Shown here one piece after another: positions 34,969 through 44,039 of a stretch of DNA of 64,000 nt (within the stretch, counting starts at the first letter, position 1; the number at the start of each line of letters is the position of its first letter). The stretch is from the NCBI GenBank assembly GCA_947490345.1, contig CANLGL010000010.1, forward strand, positions 1-64,000, written 5' to 3'. The translations under genes and the position numbers were made by a program. The notes under the pieces were generated by a model. That model was not told where the DNA came from. It saw nothing but the letters and a program-made list of their open reading frames with translations, and did no database searches. This stretch comes from Deltaproteobacteria bacterium (lineage in GTDB: Bacteria; Myxococcota_A; UBA796; SXON01).

Positions 34969-36390
34969 TTAGCGTTCGAACCCGAGCATGGCCTCGGGCC
35001 GGACCCATTCGTCGAACTGTTCACCCGTCACGTACCCGAGCTCCAACGCCGCCTCGCGCAGGCCCTGATTCGCCTTCTCCGCGTGCCGGACGATGGTGGC
35101 AGTACGCTCGTGGCCGATGTGCGGGCTCAGCGCGGTGGCAAGCATCAACGAGCGGTGCAGGTGAAGCGCAATTCGCTCGCGGTTCGCTTCGATCCCCTGG
35201 GCGCAATGTTCGTTGAAGCTCTCGGCGCCGTCGCCCAGGAGCCGCACGCTCATCAAGAAGTTGTGGATGATCATCGGCTTGTAGACGTTGAGCTGGAAGT
35301 TGCCCATCGCGCCCCCGCAGCTGATCGCCACGTCGTTCCCGAAAACCTGACAGCACACCATGCTGAGCGCTTCGCACTGGCTCGGGTTGACCTTGCCGGG
35401 CATCATCGAGCTCCCAGGCTCGTTCTGGGGAAGGGTGAGCTCTCCGAGACCGCATCGCGGCCCCGAGGCCAACCACCGAACGTCGTTTGCAATCTTCATC
35501 AGCGCGACGGCGAGCGTCTTGAGCGCACCGTGGGCAAAAACCATGGCGTCGTGAGCGGCCATGGCTTCGAACTTGTTGGGAGCGGTCCGAAAGGCGTGTC
35601 CGGTGAGCCGCGACAGCTCCTCGGCGACCTCGACCGCAAACCGGGGGTGGGTGTTGAGCCCGGTGCCCACGGCCGTGCCCCCGATCGCGAGCTCGGAGAG
35701 GTGGGGGATGGCCTGGCCAACGTGGTCGAGGCCGCGGTCGAGTTGCGCGACCCAACCGGAAACCTCCTGGCCGAGCGTCAGCGGCGTCGCATCCTGGAGG
35801 TGCGTTCGCCCGACCTTGATGATGTCGGCGAACGCGAGACTCTTCGCGGCAAGGGTCTCGCGCAGGCGGCGGACCTTGGGCGAGAGGTCCCCCGTCACGG
35901 AGAGCACGGCGGCCACGCTCATGGCTGTCGGGAATACGTCGTTCGAGGATTGGCCACAGTTGACGTCGGCGTGCGCATCGACAAGGCGGGACTCACCCCG
36001 CGTCCCGCCCATGAGCTCACTCGCTCGATTGGCCAGGACCTCGTTGACGTTCATGTTGGAGTGCGTGCCGCTGCCGGTTTGCCACACCACGAGGGGGAAC
36101 TCCGCGGCCAAACCCCCGGCAAGGACCTCGGTGGCCGCCCGCACGATGGCCTCGGCCTTCGCGCCCACCAAGACGCCGAGCCGCCGATTTACGTTGGCAG
36201 CGGCCAGCTTCACCAGGACCAAGGCGCGGATGAGCTCCGTTGGCATTCGCTCCCTGGAAATCTGGAAGTGATCGATCGACCGCTGCGTCTCCGCCCCCCA
36301 CAGGTGTACGACGGGTACCTCGACCGCGCCAAACGAGTCCCGCTCCACACGGACAGCGTGTTTGAGGGTGGGCGGTAGGACCAGATTCAT
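34969..36390 (-). CDS. fumC: Class II fumarate hydratase
   Basis: 473 residues. Hydrates fumarate to malate in the TCA cycle. Motifs: [12 protein letters not shown] at the N-terminus, [28 protein letters not shown], the catalytic [10 protein letters not shown] and the signature [15 protein letters not shown]. Iron-independent class II enzyme of normal length. The ATG at 36390 is preferred to a GTG 24 bases earlier because it matches the family start. Confidence 0.95.
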   Translation of the reverse strand: MNLVLPPTLKHAVRVERDSFGAVEVPVVHLWGAETQRSIDHFQISRERMPTELIRALVLVKLAAANVNRRLGVLVGAKAEAIVRAATEVLAGGLAAEFPLVVWQTGSGTHSNMNVNEVLANRASELMGGTRGESRLVDAHADVNCGQSSNDVFPTAMSVAAVLSVTGDLSPKVRRLRETLAAKSLAFADIIKVGRTHLQDATPLTLGQEVSGWVAQLDRGLDHVGQAIPHLSELAIGGTAVGTGLNTHPRFAVEVAEELSRLTGHAFRTAPNKFEAMAAHDAMVFAHGALKTLAVALMKIANDVRWLASGPRCGLGELTLPQNEPGSSMMPGKVNPSQCEALSMVCCQVFGNDVAISCGGAMGNFQLNVYKPMIIHNFLMSVRLLGDGAESFNEHCAQGIEANRERIALHLHRSLMLATALSPHIGHERTATIVRHAEKANQGLREAALELGYVTGEQFDEWVRPEAMLGFER

Positions 36391-36441
36391 GCTCAAGCCC
36401 CGGGCGAGTACCACCCACCAGCAAGGATCGCGCCACCGCTC

Positions 36442-36471
36442 ATTCTATAATGATGTTAGCTAGTTACTGAA
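36442..36471 (-). promoter_or_regulatory. Putative fumC promoter
   Basis: On the minus strand TTCAGT and TAGAAT are 18 bases apart in an unusually AT-rich patch (TAACTAGCTAACATCATTA) about 50 bases before the fumC ATG. The rest of the 36391-36551 gap shows nothing else. Confidence 0.45.
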
Positions 36472-36551
36472 GGCCTGCGATCCGCCTCGGCGGCCCAGCA
36501 GGTCAGAATCGAGCACCGCACCCACCAAAACGACCGGAAACGGCGCCCCCC

Positions 36552-38351
36552 TCACCCCACCACGATGAGCCGGATGTTTTGGGGGAGCTGACGCAGCAGG
36601 TCGCCGATGAATTTGCCGCGCAGGGTGGCCCAGAGGAAGTTGCGTTGGGTCGCTCCGATCACGATGGTGTCGCACCGAAGTGACTCTGCAGCCTCCGCCA
36701 CGGACTCCGCAGCCGAATGAGATAGCGTCCAGACGGGAACGCAGCGAATGCCCATGGACTCGATCGCCATGGACGCCGCTTCGAGGACGGTGAGGCCCTC
36801 GGGCGTCGGGTGGGCGAGCTGCGGGTAGAAGAGCCCCGGCACCTCGTCCACATAAATGGCGTAGACCCGGTCAAGGCCGCGACTGCGCGCGCGATCCACC
36901 GCCTCCTTGAAGATCTTGCGCGTGGCACCGCGACTCGCGACGAGCACATTGTTGGGACCTTCGGCCGTCAGCGCGGCGGTGGCCTTGTCCAGGGTCAGGA
37001 ACGAGGTCTCGGTGACGTCGACCTCGCGCGGGGGCGACAGCCTGGGAATCAACTCGATCAGGCGGTCCAACCGACCGGACCGCGTCATCCAGGCCAGAAG
37101 CATTCCGAGACCGGCGAGGCCGCCGCCGAAGACCGTCGCCATCGGCTTGGCCAGAAGGTTCACCCCGAAAGCCAAGGCCACCAGCACCGAGGTCAGGATG
37201 CCGAGGACCATCCCGAGGCCCCGCTTCCCATCGCGCCACCGGAGGATGTCCATGCCCACACTGGTGAGGATGAAGGCGCCAAGAAGGCCGAAGGCGTACA
37301 GCTCGCCGAGCAGCGTCATGCTCCCCTTGGCGAGGACCAGGATGAGCGCGGGAACGGCGACCGAGAGGATCACGGCCCGGTAGGGCGTCTGGTAGCGCTG
37401 TGAGAGTGCTCCCAGCGCCGCGGGCAGCAATTGCCGGCGTACTAACGCCATCATCACGTGGTAGTTTCCGATGATCGCGGTGTTGGCTGCAAAAAGGAGC
37501 AAGGACGACGCGCTGAGCACAACCGCGAGCTTGAGCCAGTCGCCGCCGACGACCGCGCCGAGCTCCGAGATGAAGCGCTCCGACTCGTGGTCCTTCACCG
37601 CCGGCGACAACACCAGCGTCGAGAAAAAGGTGAGGAACGGAGCGGTGATGAGCACGCTGGCCACCACCGCCAGCATGCCCTTTCGCGGCGTCTCGTTGAG
37701 GTCGCGCATGGCCGGCGACAACTGCGAGATCGACTCAAGCCCGGAGAACGCCAGCCACGCACCTGAATACCCGACGAGCATCTGCCAGGGAGTAAGCTCA
37801 GGAAGCCTGGACAACTCGTCGAGGAAGTGGCCCCAGAGGCCAGGCGGCGCATTGATGAAGACGGCGCCGATCACCCCGACGTCCACGACCAGCGCCGCGA
37901 CGGCCAGGCCGAGGCTGACCATCGCGCTCTCTTTGATGCCGACGATGTTGAGCAGCGCGAGCACCCCCAGCGCCGCGAGGGTGGCCGGGAGGACGTTTCC
38001 GCCCAGGTGGACCACGCTGTCGATGTAGTAGAGGCCCGCGATCGCGCTGATGGCCACTGTCAAAAAGTAGTCCACCATGATCAGTTGACCGCCGAGTCCA
38101 CCCCACCAGGGGCCCGCGGCAGCATCCGCGACCGACACCACGCCGCCCCCGCCCGGGAAACGACGGGTCACATCGACGTACTTGATCGCCAACAGCACAA
38201 ACGCGATAAGCGTAGAGACAACGAAGAATCCTGCCCGGTCACCGGTGGTTCCGTAGAGGATGCCTGGGACGTAGTACACCGAGGTGCCGATGTCGCAGAA
38301 GACGACGGCCCAGACGAGGAACCAGCCGATTCGACCCGTGCGCTGCGACAT
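36552..38351 (-). CDS. APC-family permease with C-terminal universal stress domain
   Basis: 599 residues. Residues 1-435 carry about 12 membrane helices of the amino acid-polyamine-organocation superfamily, with an unwound helix 1 (FCDIGTSVYYVPGILYGTTG). Residues about 455-599 form a UspA-type nucleotide-binding fold: NNVLVASRGATRKIFKEAV, a middle strand VYAIYVDE and the ATP loop CDTIVIGATQRNFLW...GKFIGDLL. Transporter-USP fusions are known; the USP part is thought to gate transport by nucleotide. Substrate not predictable. Divergent from the TerB-like gene. Confidence 0.85.
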   Translation of the reverse strand: MSQRTGRIGWFLVWAVVFCDIGTSVYYVPGILYGTTGDRAGFFVVSTLIAFVLLAIKYVDVTRRFPGGGGVVSVADAAAGPWWGGLGGQLIMVDYFLTVAISAIAGLYYIDSVVHLGGNVLPATLAALGVLALLNIVGIKESAMVSLGLAVAALVVDVGVIGAVFINAPPGLWGHFLDELSRLPELTPWQMLVGYSGAWLAFSGLESISQLSPAMRDLNETPRKGMLAVVASVLITAPFLTFFSTLVLSPAVKDHESERFISELGAVVGGDWLKLAVVLSASSLLLFAANTAIIGNYHVMMALVRRQLLPAALGALSQRYQTPYRAVILSVAVPALILVLAKGSMTLLGELYAFGLLGAFILTSVGMDILRWRDGKRGLGMVLGILTSVLVALAFGVNLLAKPMATVFGGGLAGLGMLLAWMTRSGRLDRLIELIPRLSPPREVDVTETSFLTLDKATAALTAEGPNNVLVASRGATRKIFKEAVDRARSRGLDRVYAIYVDEVPGLFYPQLAHPTPEGLTVLEAASMAIESMGIRCVPVWTLSHSAAESVAEAAESLRCDTIVIGATQRNFLWATLRGKFIGDLLRQLPQNIRLIVVG

Positions 38352-38444
38352 GCTACCTCGACGCCGCTCCGGGAGGCCCGGGAGGTAGACGCTGCGGCGT
38401 TCTACACCCCCGCCCCAGCCTGGGCAACTCCGCCCCGGACCCGC

Positions 38445-39788
38445 TTGTCGCACCGTCCTTCCGAACTGCTCTCCTCGCTCGATCGTCGGCTGTGGCGGGA
38501 CCTGGGCTTCGCGGACCCGGAGCCGGCGCTTTTGCGAATGTTGCCGATGTTGGTCGTCGCCTGGTCCGACGGCAAGCTCGGTGGGGCCGAGGAGAACCTG
38601 ATCAGGGATCGTGCGCGGCCCCTGCCGGCCCACCTGCGCGAGTGGGTGCACCAACGCCTCGCCTTCCCACCGGGGCCGTATTTCCGATGCCAGGTCTCCC
38701 ATCTGCTGGCGTTCATGGCGGCCACCTGGTCGGCCGACCAGGACCGGGACGGTCTGCGCGACTGGACGGAGACCGGAGAGCGCTGGGCCAGCGAGCTCAT
38801 CGCGGATCAGGGTCTCTTCCGCCGCCTCTTCGGCGGCCTTCAGCGCGAAAAAGCTGATCTCAGCGCGCTCAACGAGGCGATGTACGAACACGGCATCTAC
38901 GTTTCCGACCGCATCTGGGCGCTCGCCCGCGGCACCCACGCCGAAGCCGAACCGTCGCGCGTGGTCGTCACCCACACCGAGGCGGAGGCCGTCCATCAGG
39001 CCCTGGGGCTCACGTTCGCCGGCGAGGGCCAACACCTTGCGGTCGGAACGATGCTGGCGCTGACGCGCGACGAAGACCTCGACACCCGCGCCGTCGAGGC
39101 GCTGTTGGGCCAGAGCCGTCACCTCCGCGAGAACGAGCGCTGGGTGCTCCTGGGCAACGAATTCTTCAACAACGCGCGCCCACTGACCGACATGCAGCGC
39201 GTTTCCCTCGCCAACGACATGCAGAAGCGCTGCGGCTGCGCCTTCGAAGCGTGCACCTTCGCCGAGCTGTCGTACCTGGAAGACGCGTTGGCGCGGGATG
39301 CCCGCTGGGTGTCGTGGGTGTCCGGCCAGGTCGAGGAGCTCCGCATCGATCGCGAGGCGGTCGTGCGCGCGCAGATTCCCGGCACCTTCTCGGCGCCCCG
39401 CGCCCGCGTCAAGGCCCAGGTGGCACAGGCGCTGGTCACGGGGCCGCCGGGCCTGGGCTTCCGCATTCTGGAGATCGAAACGCCAGGAGCCACCCTCCGG
39501 CTGGCCACACCCGCAATCGAACGCGAGCCGGCCACGCGGGAGACGGTCCAATGGATCTCACGCTTCCTGCCCGCGATGTGCGACCCCTGGACCCAGTTGG
39601 TGCTGGACGTGGACGGCCCGCGCTGGGTCGCGGAGGTGCTCCCAGAAATGGCGAAGGCGGCTTCCCAGACGCGCGAACCGTTGATGCCGGGGCGGGCGCT
39701 CTTGGTTCCCCCGTGGGTGTGGTTCCGCGCTGCCGAGGCCCTGGGCGTGCGTTTCTTTGCCGGGCCTCGGAAGCAGAACGGGGGATAG
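38445..39788 (+). CDS. Hypothetical protein with TerB-like helical domain
   Basis: About 447 residues. LLRMLPMLVVAWSDGKLGGA and EENLIRDRA near the N-terminus resemble the metal-binding helical TerB/DUF533 fold (A-D-G-x...E). The middle and C-terminus (to FAGPRKQNGG) are mixed helix and strand without a known domain. The start is uncertain: TTG at 38445 is the first plausible codon after the divergent permease gene, and no ATG precedes the TerB-like segment closely. The receiver gene follows after 11 bases, so both may share a transcript. Confidence 0.6.
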   Translation: MSHRPSELLSSLDRRLWRDLGFADPEPALLRMLPMLVVAWSDGKLGGAEENLIRDRARPLPAHLREWVHQRLAFPPGPYFRCQVSHLLAFMAATWSADQDRDGLRDWTETGERWASELIADQGLFRRLFGGLQREKADLSALNEAMYEHGIYVSDRIWALARGTHAEAEPSRVVVTHTEAEAVHQALGLTFAGEGQHLAVGTMLALTRDEDLDTRAVEALLGQSRHLRENERWVLLGNEFFNNARPLTDMQRVSLANDMQKRCGCAFEACTFAELSYLEDALARDARWVSWVSGQVEELRIDREAVVRAQIPGTFSAPRARVKAQVAQALVTGPPGLGFRILEIETPGATLRLATPAIEREPATRETVQWISRFLPAMCDPWTQLVLDVDGPRWVAEVLPEMAKAASQTREPLMPGRALLVPPWVWFRAAEALGVRFFAGPRKQNGG

Positions 39789-39799
39789 TCCCTAGGACG

Positions 39800-40240
39800 A
39801 TGCCCAAGCCCCGCGTCCTCTTCGTGGACGACGACCCCGACAACGTACGCGCCTGTGCGGCTGCGCTCCAGAGCGCCGGGGTCGCTGACGTGGAGACGCT
39901 CACGACGGTGGGCGCGGCAGTGGCGGCGCTCCACACCCGCCCGGTGGACCTGTTGGTCATGGACCTGTTCATGCCGCTCGGGGACGCCCCCGAGGAGGCG
40001 CTGGGACCGCGGTCGCGGAAATACCATCAGCAGCTCCAGGACGCAGGCGGCATCGTGCTGTTGGACGAGCTGGGACGCCTCGCCGTCCGACCCTACACCC
40101 TGTTGCACACCGCGTGTCGGGAGCCGGCGATCCTGGAGCTGACGCAGGACCTGGTCCAAGGGCGAGTGCGGAAGCCGGCGCCGGCGGAGGTGCTTTTGGA
40201 TGCGGTGCTGGCGGCTTTGAGGGAGATTGCGGAGGGCTGA
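39800..40240 (+). CDS. Stand-alone response-regulator receiver protein
   Basis: 146 residues. VLFVDDDPDN supplies the acidic pocket, LLVMDLFMP the phosphoacceptor Asp, and QGRVRKPAPAEVL the conserved Lys-Pro. An insertion (GDAPEEALGPRSRKYHQQLQDA) sits after the phosphorylation loop. There is no output domain, so it is a CheY/Spo0F-like carrier. Its kinase is not adjacent; the REC-kinase at 21199 cannot be assigned as partner from sequence. Confidence 0.8.
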   Translation: MPKPRVLFVDDDPDNVRACAAALQSAGVADVETLTTVGAAVAALHTRPVDLLVMDLFMPLGDAPEEALGPRSRKYHQQLQDAGGIVLLDELGRLAVRPYTLLHTACREPAILELTQDLVQGRVRKPAPAEVLLDAVLAALREIAEG

Positions 40241-40264
40241 ACGACCGCATACCGCCAGCGGCAA

Positions 40265-41332
40265 CTAGGGGCGAATCCGCACCACCAGCTCCGGCTCCGG
40301 GCCCAACCCCAGCACCGCGTCGATCAACAGCATCACGCGCCCCTCGTCGAGCTCCGCGAGGCATTTCACGCCGATGGGACAGGTCGCGCGGTTGCACGGG
40401 CGGCAAGGCAGCTCTGTCCACGCGGCGCGGTGCCACGCCGACGGGCGCGTCCAGCCGCCCACCGCCGTCGCGCCGTGCAGGGTGACCGTCGGCACCCGCT
40501 GAGACACGGCGACGTGGCGGGGACCGCTGCACGCGCCCACGAGCATGTCGCATGTCGCGACCTGTGCGGCCAGCCCTCGGATCCCGGTCGGTGCGGCCAG
40601 GCTGGCGCCGATTGCGCGCGCGAAACTCCGGGCGCGCTCCTCGTCCGGTGGGCCCCAGAGCACGACGAGCCGCGCGTCCTTCTCCGCACGCAGCCTGACG
40701 CCGAGCGCCTCCCAGCGTGCCATCGGCCACTGCCGTGTGGGAAGACGCGCAAACGGCGCGAGCGCGACGATCGGCCCACGGCCCACCGGAGGGAGGCCCG
40801 TGGACTGCCCTGCCCCCTCCTTCGCAGGCGCCAGCGAGAGGTCGAGCGACACTTCGGAGATGCCGAACACGCGCACGACGGACGCCCGGAAGTGTGCCGA
40901 GTAGGCGCGCTGGGCGGGAACGACGTGCGAGAGCAGGCGGTCCCGGAGCCAGCCGGCGGGCCGGCCGACCCGGATGCGCACCCCGGCGAACCAGGCCGCA
41001 AGACTCGCCGCGGTGCTCCGCTGCAGATCTACGCACACGTCGGCACCACGCAACGCCCGGACCAACCCGAAAAGTCCCGCCGCGGGGATGACGTCGTCGA
41101 TGTCGACATTCCCCACGAGCGCCTCGACAAAACGCGGGTGGACGACCCACACGATCCTCGCCCCCGGCCAGCGGACGCGCAACGCACGAGCGACGGGCGT
41201 AGCGAGCAGCACGTCGCCGAGAAAGCCAAGCTGGACGATCGCGACGCGGCGCGGCGTGAGGTGCTCCAACGCACTCGCCCCGGCCGGCAGGGGGAGCGGC
41301 GCGTCCGTCGGCGGGGGCGGCCAACCCGACAT
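40265..41332 (-). CDS. GT9-family heptosyltransferase-like protein
   Basis: 355 residues, GT-B fold. VAIVQLGFLGDVLLATPVARAL is the classic ADP-heptose-LPS heptosyltransferase N-terminus. ARIVWVVHPRF and VALAPFARLPTRQWPMARW follow, and the Cys-rich ending LPCRPCNRATCPIGVKCL is common in the GT9 group. Likely adds heptose or a related sugar to lipopolysaccharide core. The ATG at 41332 is used; a GTG two codons earlier is possible. Last gene of a leftward run with three lipoproteins. Confidence 0.82.
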   Translation of the reverse strand: MSGWPPPPTDAPLPLPAGASALEHLTPRRVAIVQLGFLGDVLLATPVARALRVRWPGARIVWVVHPRFVEALVGNVDIDDVIPAAGLFGLVRALRGADVCVDLQRSTAASLAAWFAGVRIRVGRPAGWLRDRLLSHVVPAQRAYSAHFRASVVRVFGISEVSLDLSLAPAKEGAGQSTGLPPVGRGPIVALAPFARLPTRQWPMARWEALGVRLRAEKDARLVVLWGPPDEERARSFARAIGASLAAPTGIRGLAAQVATCDMLVGACSGPRHVAVSQRVPTVTLHGATAVGGWTRPSAWHRAAWTELPCRPCNRATCPIGVKCLAELDEGRVMLLIDAVLGLGPEPELVVRIRP

Positions 41333-41346
41333 CGACACGCTCGGCG

Positions 41347-41634
41347 TCAGTCTTCCTTCCCCTGCTCCTCAGCCGCCGCCGCCCCAAATTCATGTTCACA
41401 ATCCACGATCAGGAAAGTGTCACACGCAGCCTCGGTCACACATTCTTGATATCGCTTTACGTTGCCTCCCTGCTCCCGGGAGAAGGCGCAACCTTGCATG
41501 CAAGACTCGAAGCTGGGGTAGGCGTCGTACTCGCAGGTCATGACCAGTTCCTGGCACATCTCGTCGCAGATCTCATCGACCTCCGCTTCGGTGGTGCAGG
41601 CGGCGACGAACAGAAGAGATACAAACCAACGCAT
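41347..41634 (-). CDS. Small Cys-rich lipoprotein
   Basis: 95 residues. Lipobox in MRWFVSLLFVAAC (Cys13). Eight further Cys are spaced as two helical CX3C-type hairpins (ICDEMCQELVMTC, SCMQGC, ECVTEAACDTF, DCEHEF), suggesting a small disulfide-stabilised helical fold. No family recognised. It starts 18 bases after the stop of the TIG-domain lipoprotein gene. Confidence 0.7.
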   Translation of the reverse strand: MRWFVSLLFVAACTTEAEVDEICDEMCQELVMTCEYDAYPSFESCMQGCAFSREQGGNVKRYQECVTEAACDTFLIVDCEHEFGAAAAEEQGKED

Positions 41635-41651
41635 GGGACGTCCGAGGAGGG

Positions 41652-42845
41652 CTAGTTGCTGAGGGTACCGGTGCCGAGCACCCCGAAGGTGGTCACCGTC
41701 TCGACGGTGCTCCCGTCGTCAGGGCGGAGGAAGCTTGCCACGGCGTACCGATACATGCCGATGACCAGGAGCGAGCCGGACGGATAGTCCAGGTATGCCG
41801 CCGGTACTCGCATAGCACCGCTGTCAGAGTCGTAGCACATCACCTGCGCGAGCGGATTGCCCGAGGCGCTGTACACGTCGATGAGCACGGCGAACTCCGC
41901 GGCGCCCCCGCTGGACGACCAGGTGAAGTCGGCGCGCGACTTGCGGATTTGCGCCGCGAAGGCGTCGCGAGGCTCGGTGTAGAGCATCTCGGCCGGGGTG
42001 AGACTTGCAATCGAGTCCGGCGTGTACACCGCGTTCTCCTCGGTGAACGCGTCGACGTCCCCTCCCCCCGCGAGCTCCACCCGGTAGCCCGCGGTGCGCA
42101 CGAAGTCGTCGGCGCTGAGACCCTCGGCGGCAAACAGCCCGTCGGCGCCGGCGCTGAGCGCGACGCTGACCTCCGGATGGTCGTTGGGACCGTACTCCAA
42201 CCACATGCGCGTCCCCGCGTCCAGGTACGCGCTTGCCGCCGCTGTCGGCGTGGGATTGACCGCGCAGGTGCCGATGGCGGGGAGCCAGGAGACCCAGCTT
42301 TGCTTGGTCGGGGTGTGGAACGCCGCCTGGGCGCTGACCTGGAGGCTGCTGGTCATGCCCAGGCAGCTCGGGCAGGCGATCTGCACGAGCTGGAACTGAA
42401 GCAGGCCGCCGACCTTGCCGGCGCCGCTGTTGCTGCCGGTGTCGCCGCCGGTGTCGCCGCCGGAGTCCTCACCACCGGTGTCCTCGGGCTCCTCTGCCGC
42501 CCAGGTGAAGCCGTCCCGCAGCGTCGCCGTACCCTCGTCGGAGGTGACCGTGACATCGACGGTGGTCTCCACACCCGCGGCGGGCGCGGTGACGACGAGG
42601 GTGTGCTCGTCGACAACGCTGGCGGTGACGCTGCTGCGGCCGAACTCAACGACCGTCTTTCCGGAAAATCCCTGGCCGGTGATCGTGACCGCCGTCTCCT
42701 CGTCGGGCAAGCTCCACTGGGGGTCGAGCGAGTCGATCCCCACCGGGCTGTCGTCACCAGCCGTGTCGAGCGTATCGACCGGCGGCCGCGTGCTCAGGCC
42801 CGAGGTGCCGCAGCCCGTCGCCAAAAAGAGCGCCAGCGCGTTCAT
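41652..42845 (-). CDS. Lipoprotein with IPT/TIG domain
   Basis: 397 residues. Signal MNALALFLATGC (Cys12). Residues about 40-115 are an IPT/TIG Ig-like domain (VTITGQGFSGKTVVEFG ... VTAPAAGVETTVDVTV). An acidic Asp-Thr-Gly-Gly linker follows, then a 250-residue beta-rich domain with paired Cys (IACPSCLG). Binding role at the surface is inferred. Its ATG overlaps the stop of the beta-propeller-like gene (ATGA). Confidence 0.75.
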   Translation of the reverse strand: MNALALFLATGCGTSGLSTRPPVDTLDTAGDDSPVGIDSLDPQWSLPDEETAVTITGQGFSGKTVVEFGRSSVTASVVDEHTLVVTAPAAGVETTVDVTVTSDEGTATLRDGFTWAAEEPEDTGGEDSGGDTGGDTGSNSGAGKVGGLLQFQLVQIACPSCLGMTSSLQVSAQAAFHTPTKQSWVSWLPAIGTCAVNPTPTAAASAYLDAGTRMWLEYGPNDHPEVSVALSAGADGLFAAEGLSADDFVRTAGYRVELAGGGDVDAFTEENAVYTPDSIASLTPAEMLYTEPRDAFAAQIRKSRADFTWSSSGGAAEFAVLIDVYSASGNPLAQVMCYDSDSGAMRVPAAYLDYPSGSLLVIGMYRYAVASFLRPDDGSTVETVTTFGVLGTGTLSN

Positions 42846-44032
42846 TCCCCTCCTTCATCCTCCAGCGCGGCGCGCTCGGGATCGAAGAGGAAGTAGCCGA
42901 TGGCTTGATCGAAGTCGCCGTCGGTCTCCTCACTGTAGTCGTCGGTGATCCACAAGTGGATCCGGGTGCCGACGACGAGCGCCTCGACGCCTGAGACCGA
43001 GCCTTCGTCGGTGAGGTTCAGCGGGATCGGGTCCCCCGCTTTCTCCCACTGGTCGTCGTCGAAGTCGTAGGTGGCCATTCCCAAGAAGGCGTTGGTGGCC
43101 AGGATGTAGTTGCCAGACTCCGTCCAATCACCGAAGCCGACGTAGAACATGTGGCGCTCGTCCCCGAGCTTGGCGCTTGACAGCGCGATCATGCCCTTGT
43201 CGTCCCACTCACCGGGCTCCCCGGATTCCAAGACCGGCTCGTCGCTGGCTTTCCAGTCACCGAGTGCGCCCGCGTTGAGCCGGTACACCTCGCAGATCTG
43301 ACTGCCGCTGTTGTTTCCCGCCATGTACCCGGTGTAGCCGGACACTTCGCCCAGGGTGAGGTCCAGCGGCCAGCAGTAGTTCACGTTGCGATTCTCGACC
43401 TGGCCGAAGTCGAATACCGGGTTCTTGGCAAACCGGGTCCAGTCGCGTCCGTCAGAAGATGTCGCGACACCCAAACCGTTCACGATCTTCGTCGGGTCGC
43501 GGTCGTCGTTGATGCCCTGCCAGATCATCACGTACTGCTCGCTGCCTGGGTCCCACACCACCTGATTCCCCGACATGTAGTCGGCGTCGAAGGAGCTGTC
43601 GCCGCCCTGGCCCAGGACGGGATTGTCGCCGAACGAAGCAAAGTCTACGCCGTCGGGTGAGATCGCGTAGCCCATCGCGTACGGGGGGAACGAACTGTCG
43701 GTGCCGTCGTCGACCAGGCCGGTGTACCAGAGTTGGTAGAAGGGGTGGCCGAGGACCTCGGTCACGTTGAAGATGGTGGAGCCGAGCACGTCGGCCCATG
43801 GCTCGCCGTCCTCCAGAAACTCCACCCCGCTGGGCTTGCCGTCCTCCCCGCGCGACGGGAAGACCGGATTGCAGTCATACCGGAAGAACGAGGTGTCCTC
43901 GACGCGGGTGAAGCCGCACTCGGTGACGTCGGCGGGATCGACCGCGGGCGCCTGAGGTACGACGGTGTAGTCCTGTTCGCAGGACAAGACCAGGGCGAGT
44001 GCCAGAAGGGATGGTTTCACGCGTGCACCATA
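42842..44032 (-). CDS. Beta-propeller-like lipoprotein
   Basis: 396 residues. Lipobox in LLALALVLSC. Repeated blade-like units such as YQLWYTGLVDDG, QYVMIWQGINDDRDPTK, YTGYMAGNNSGS, RHMFYVGFGDWTESGNYI and HLWITDDYS follow the pattern of five-bladed propellers of the GH43/GH32 superfamily, with solvent-exposed Asp in several blades. Whether it is a hydrolase or only a binding protein cannot be told. The ATG at 44032 is used; a GTG at 44020 would give an even shorter signal like its neighbours. Seven bases after the glgA stop. Confidence 0.7.
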   Translation of the reverse strand, partial: YGARVKPSLLALALVLSCEQDYTVVPQAPAVDPADVTECGFTRVEDTSFFRYDCNPVFPSRGEDGKPSGVEFLEDGEPWADVLGSTIFNVTEVLGHPFYQLWYTGLVDDGTDSSFPPYAMGYAISPDGVDFASFGDNPVLGQGGDSSFDADYMSGNQVVWDPGSEQYVMIWQGINDDRDPTKIVNGLGVATSSDGRDWTRFAKNPVFDFGQVENRNVNYCWPLDLTLGEVSGYTGYMAGNNSGSQICEVYRLNAGALGDWKASDEPVLESGEPGEWDDKGMIALSSAKLGDERHMFYVGFGDWTESGNYILATNAFLGMATYDFDDDQWEKAGDPIPLNLTDEGSVSGVEALVVGTRIHLWITDDYSEETDGDFDQAIGYFLFDPERAALEDEGGE

Positions 44033-44039
44033 CATCGGA

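Noticed and set aside
36391-36551. A tRNA or small RNA gene in the AT-rich gap before fumC
   Set aside because: No cloverleaf, CCA end or terminator could be found; the AT-rich patch is better explained as a promoter.
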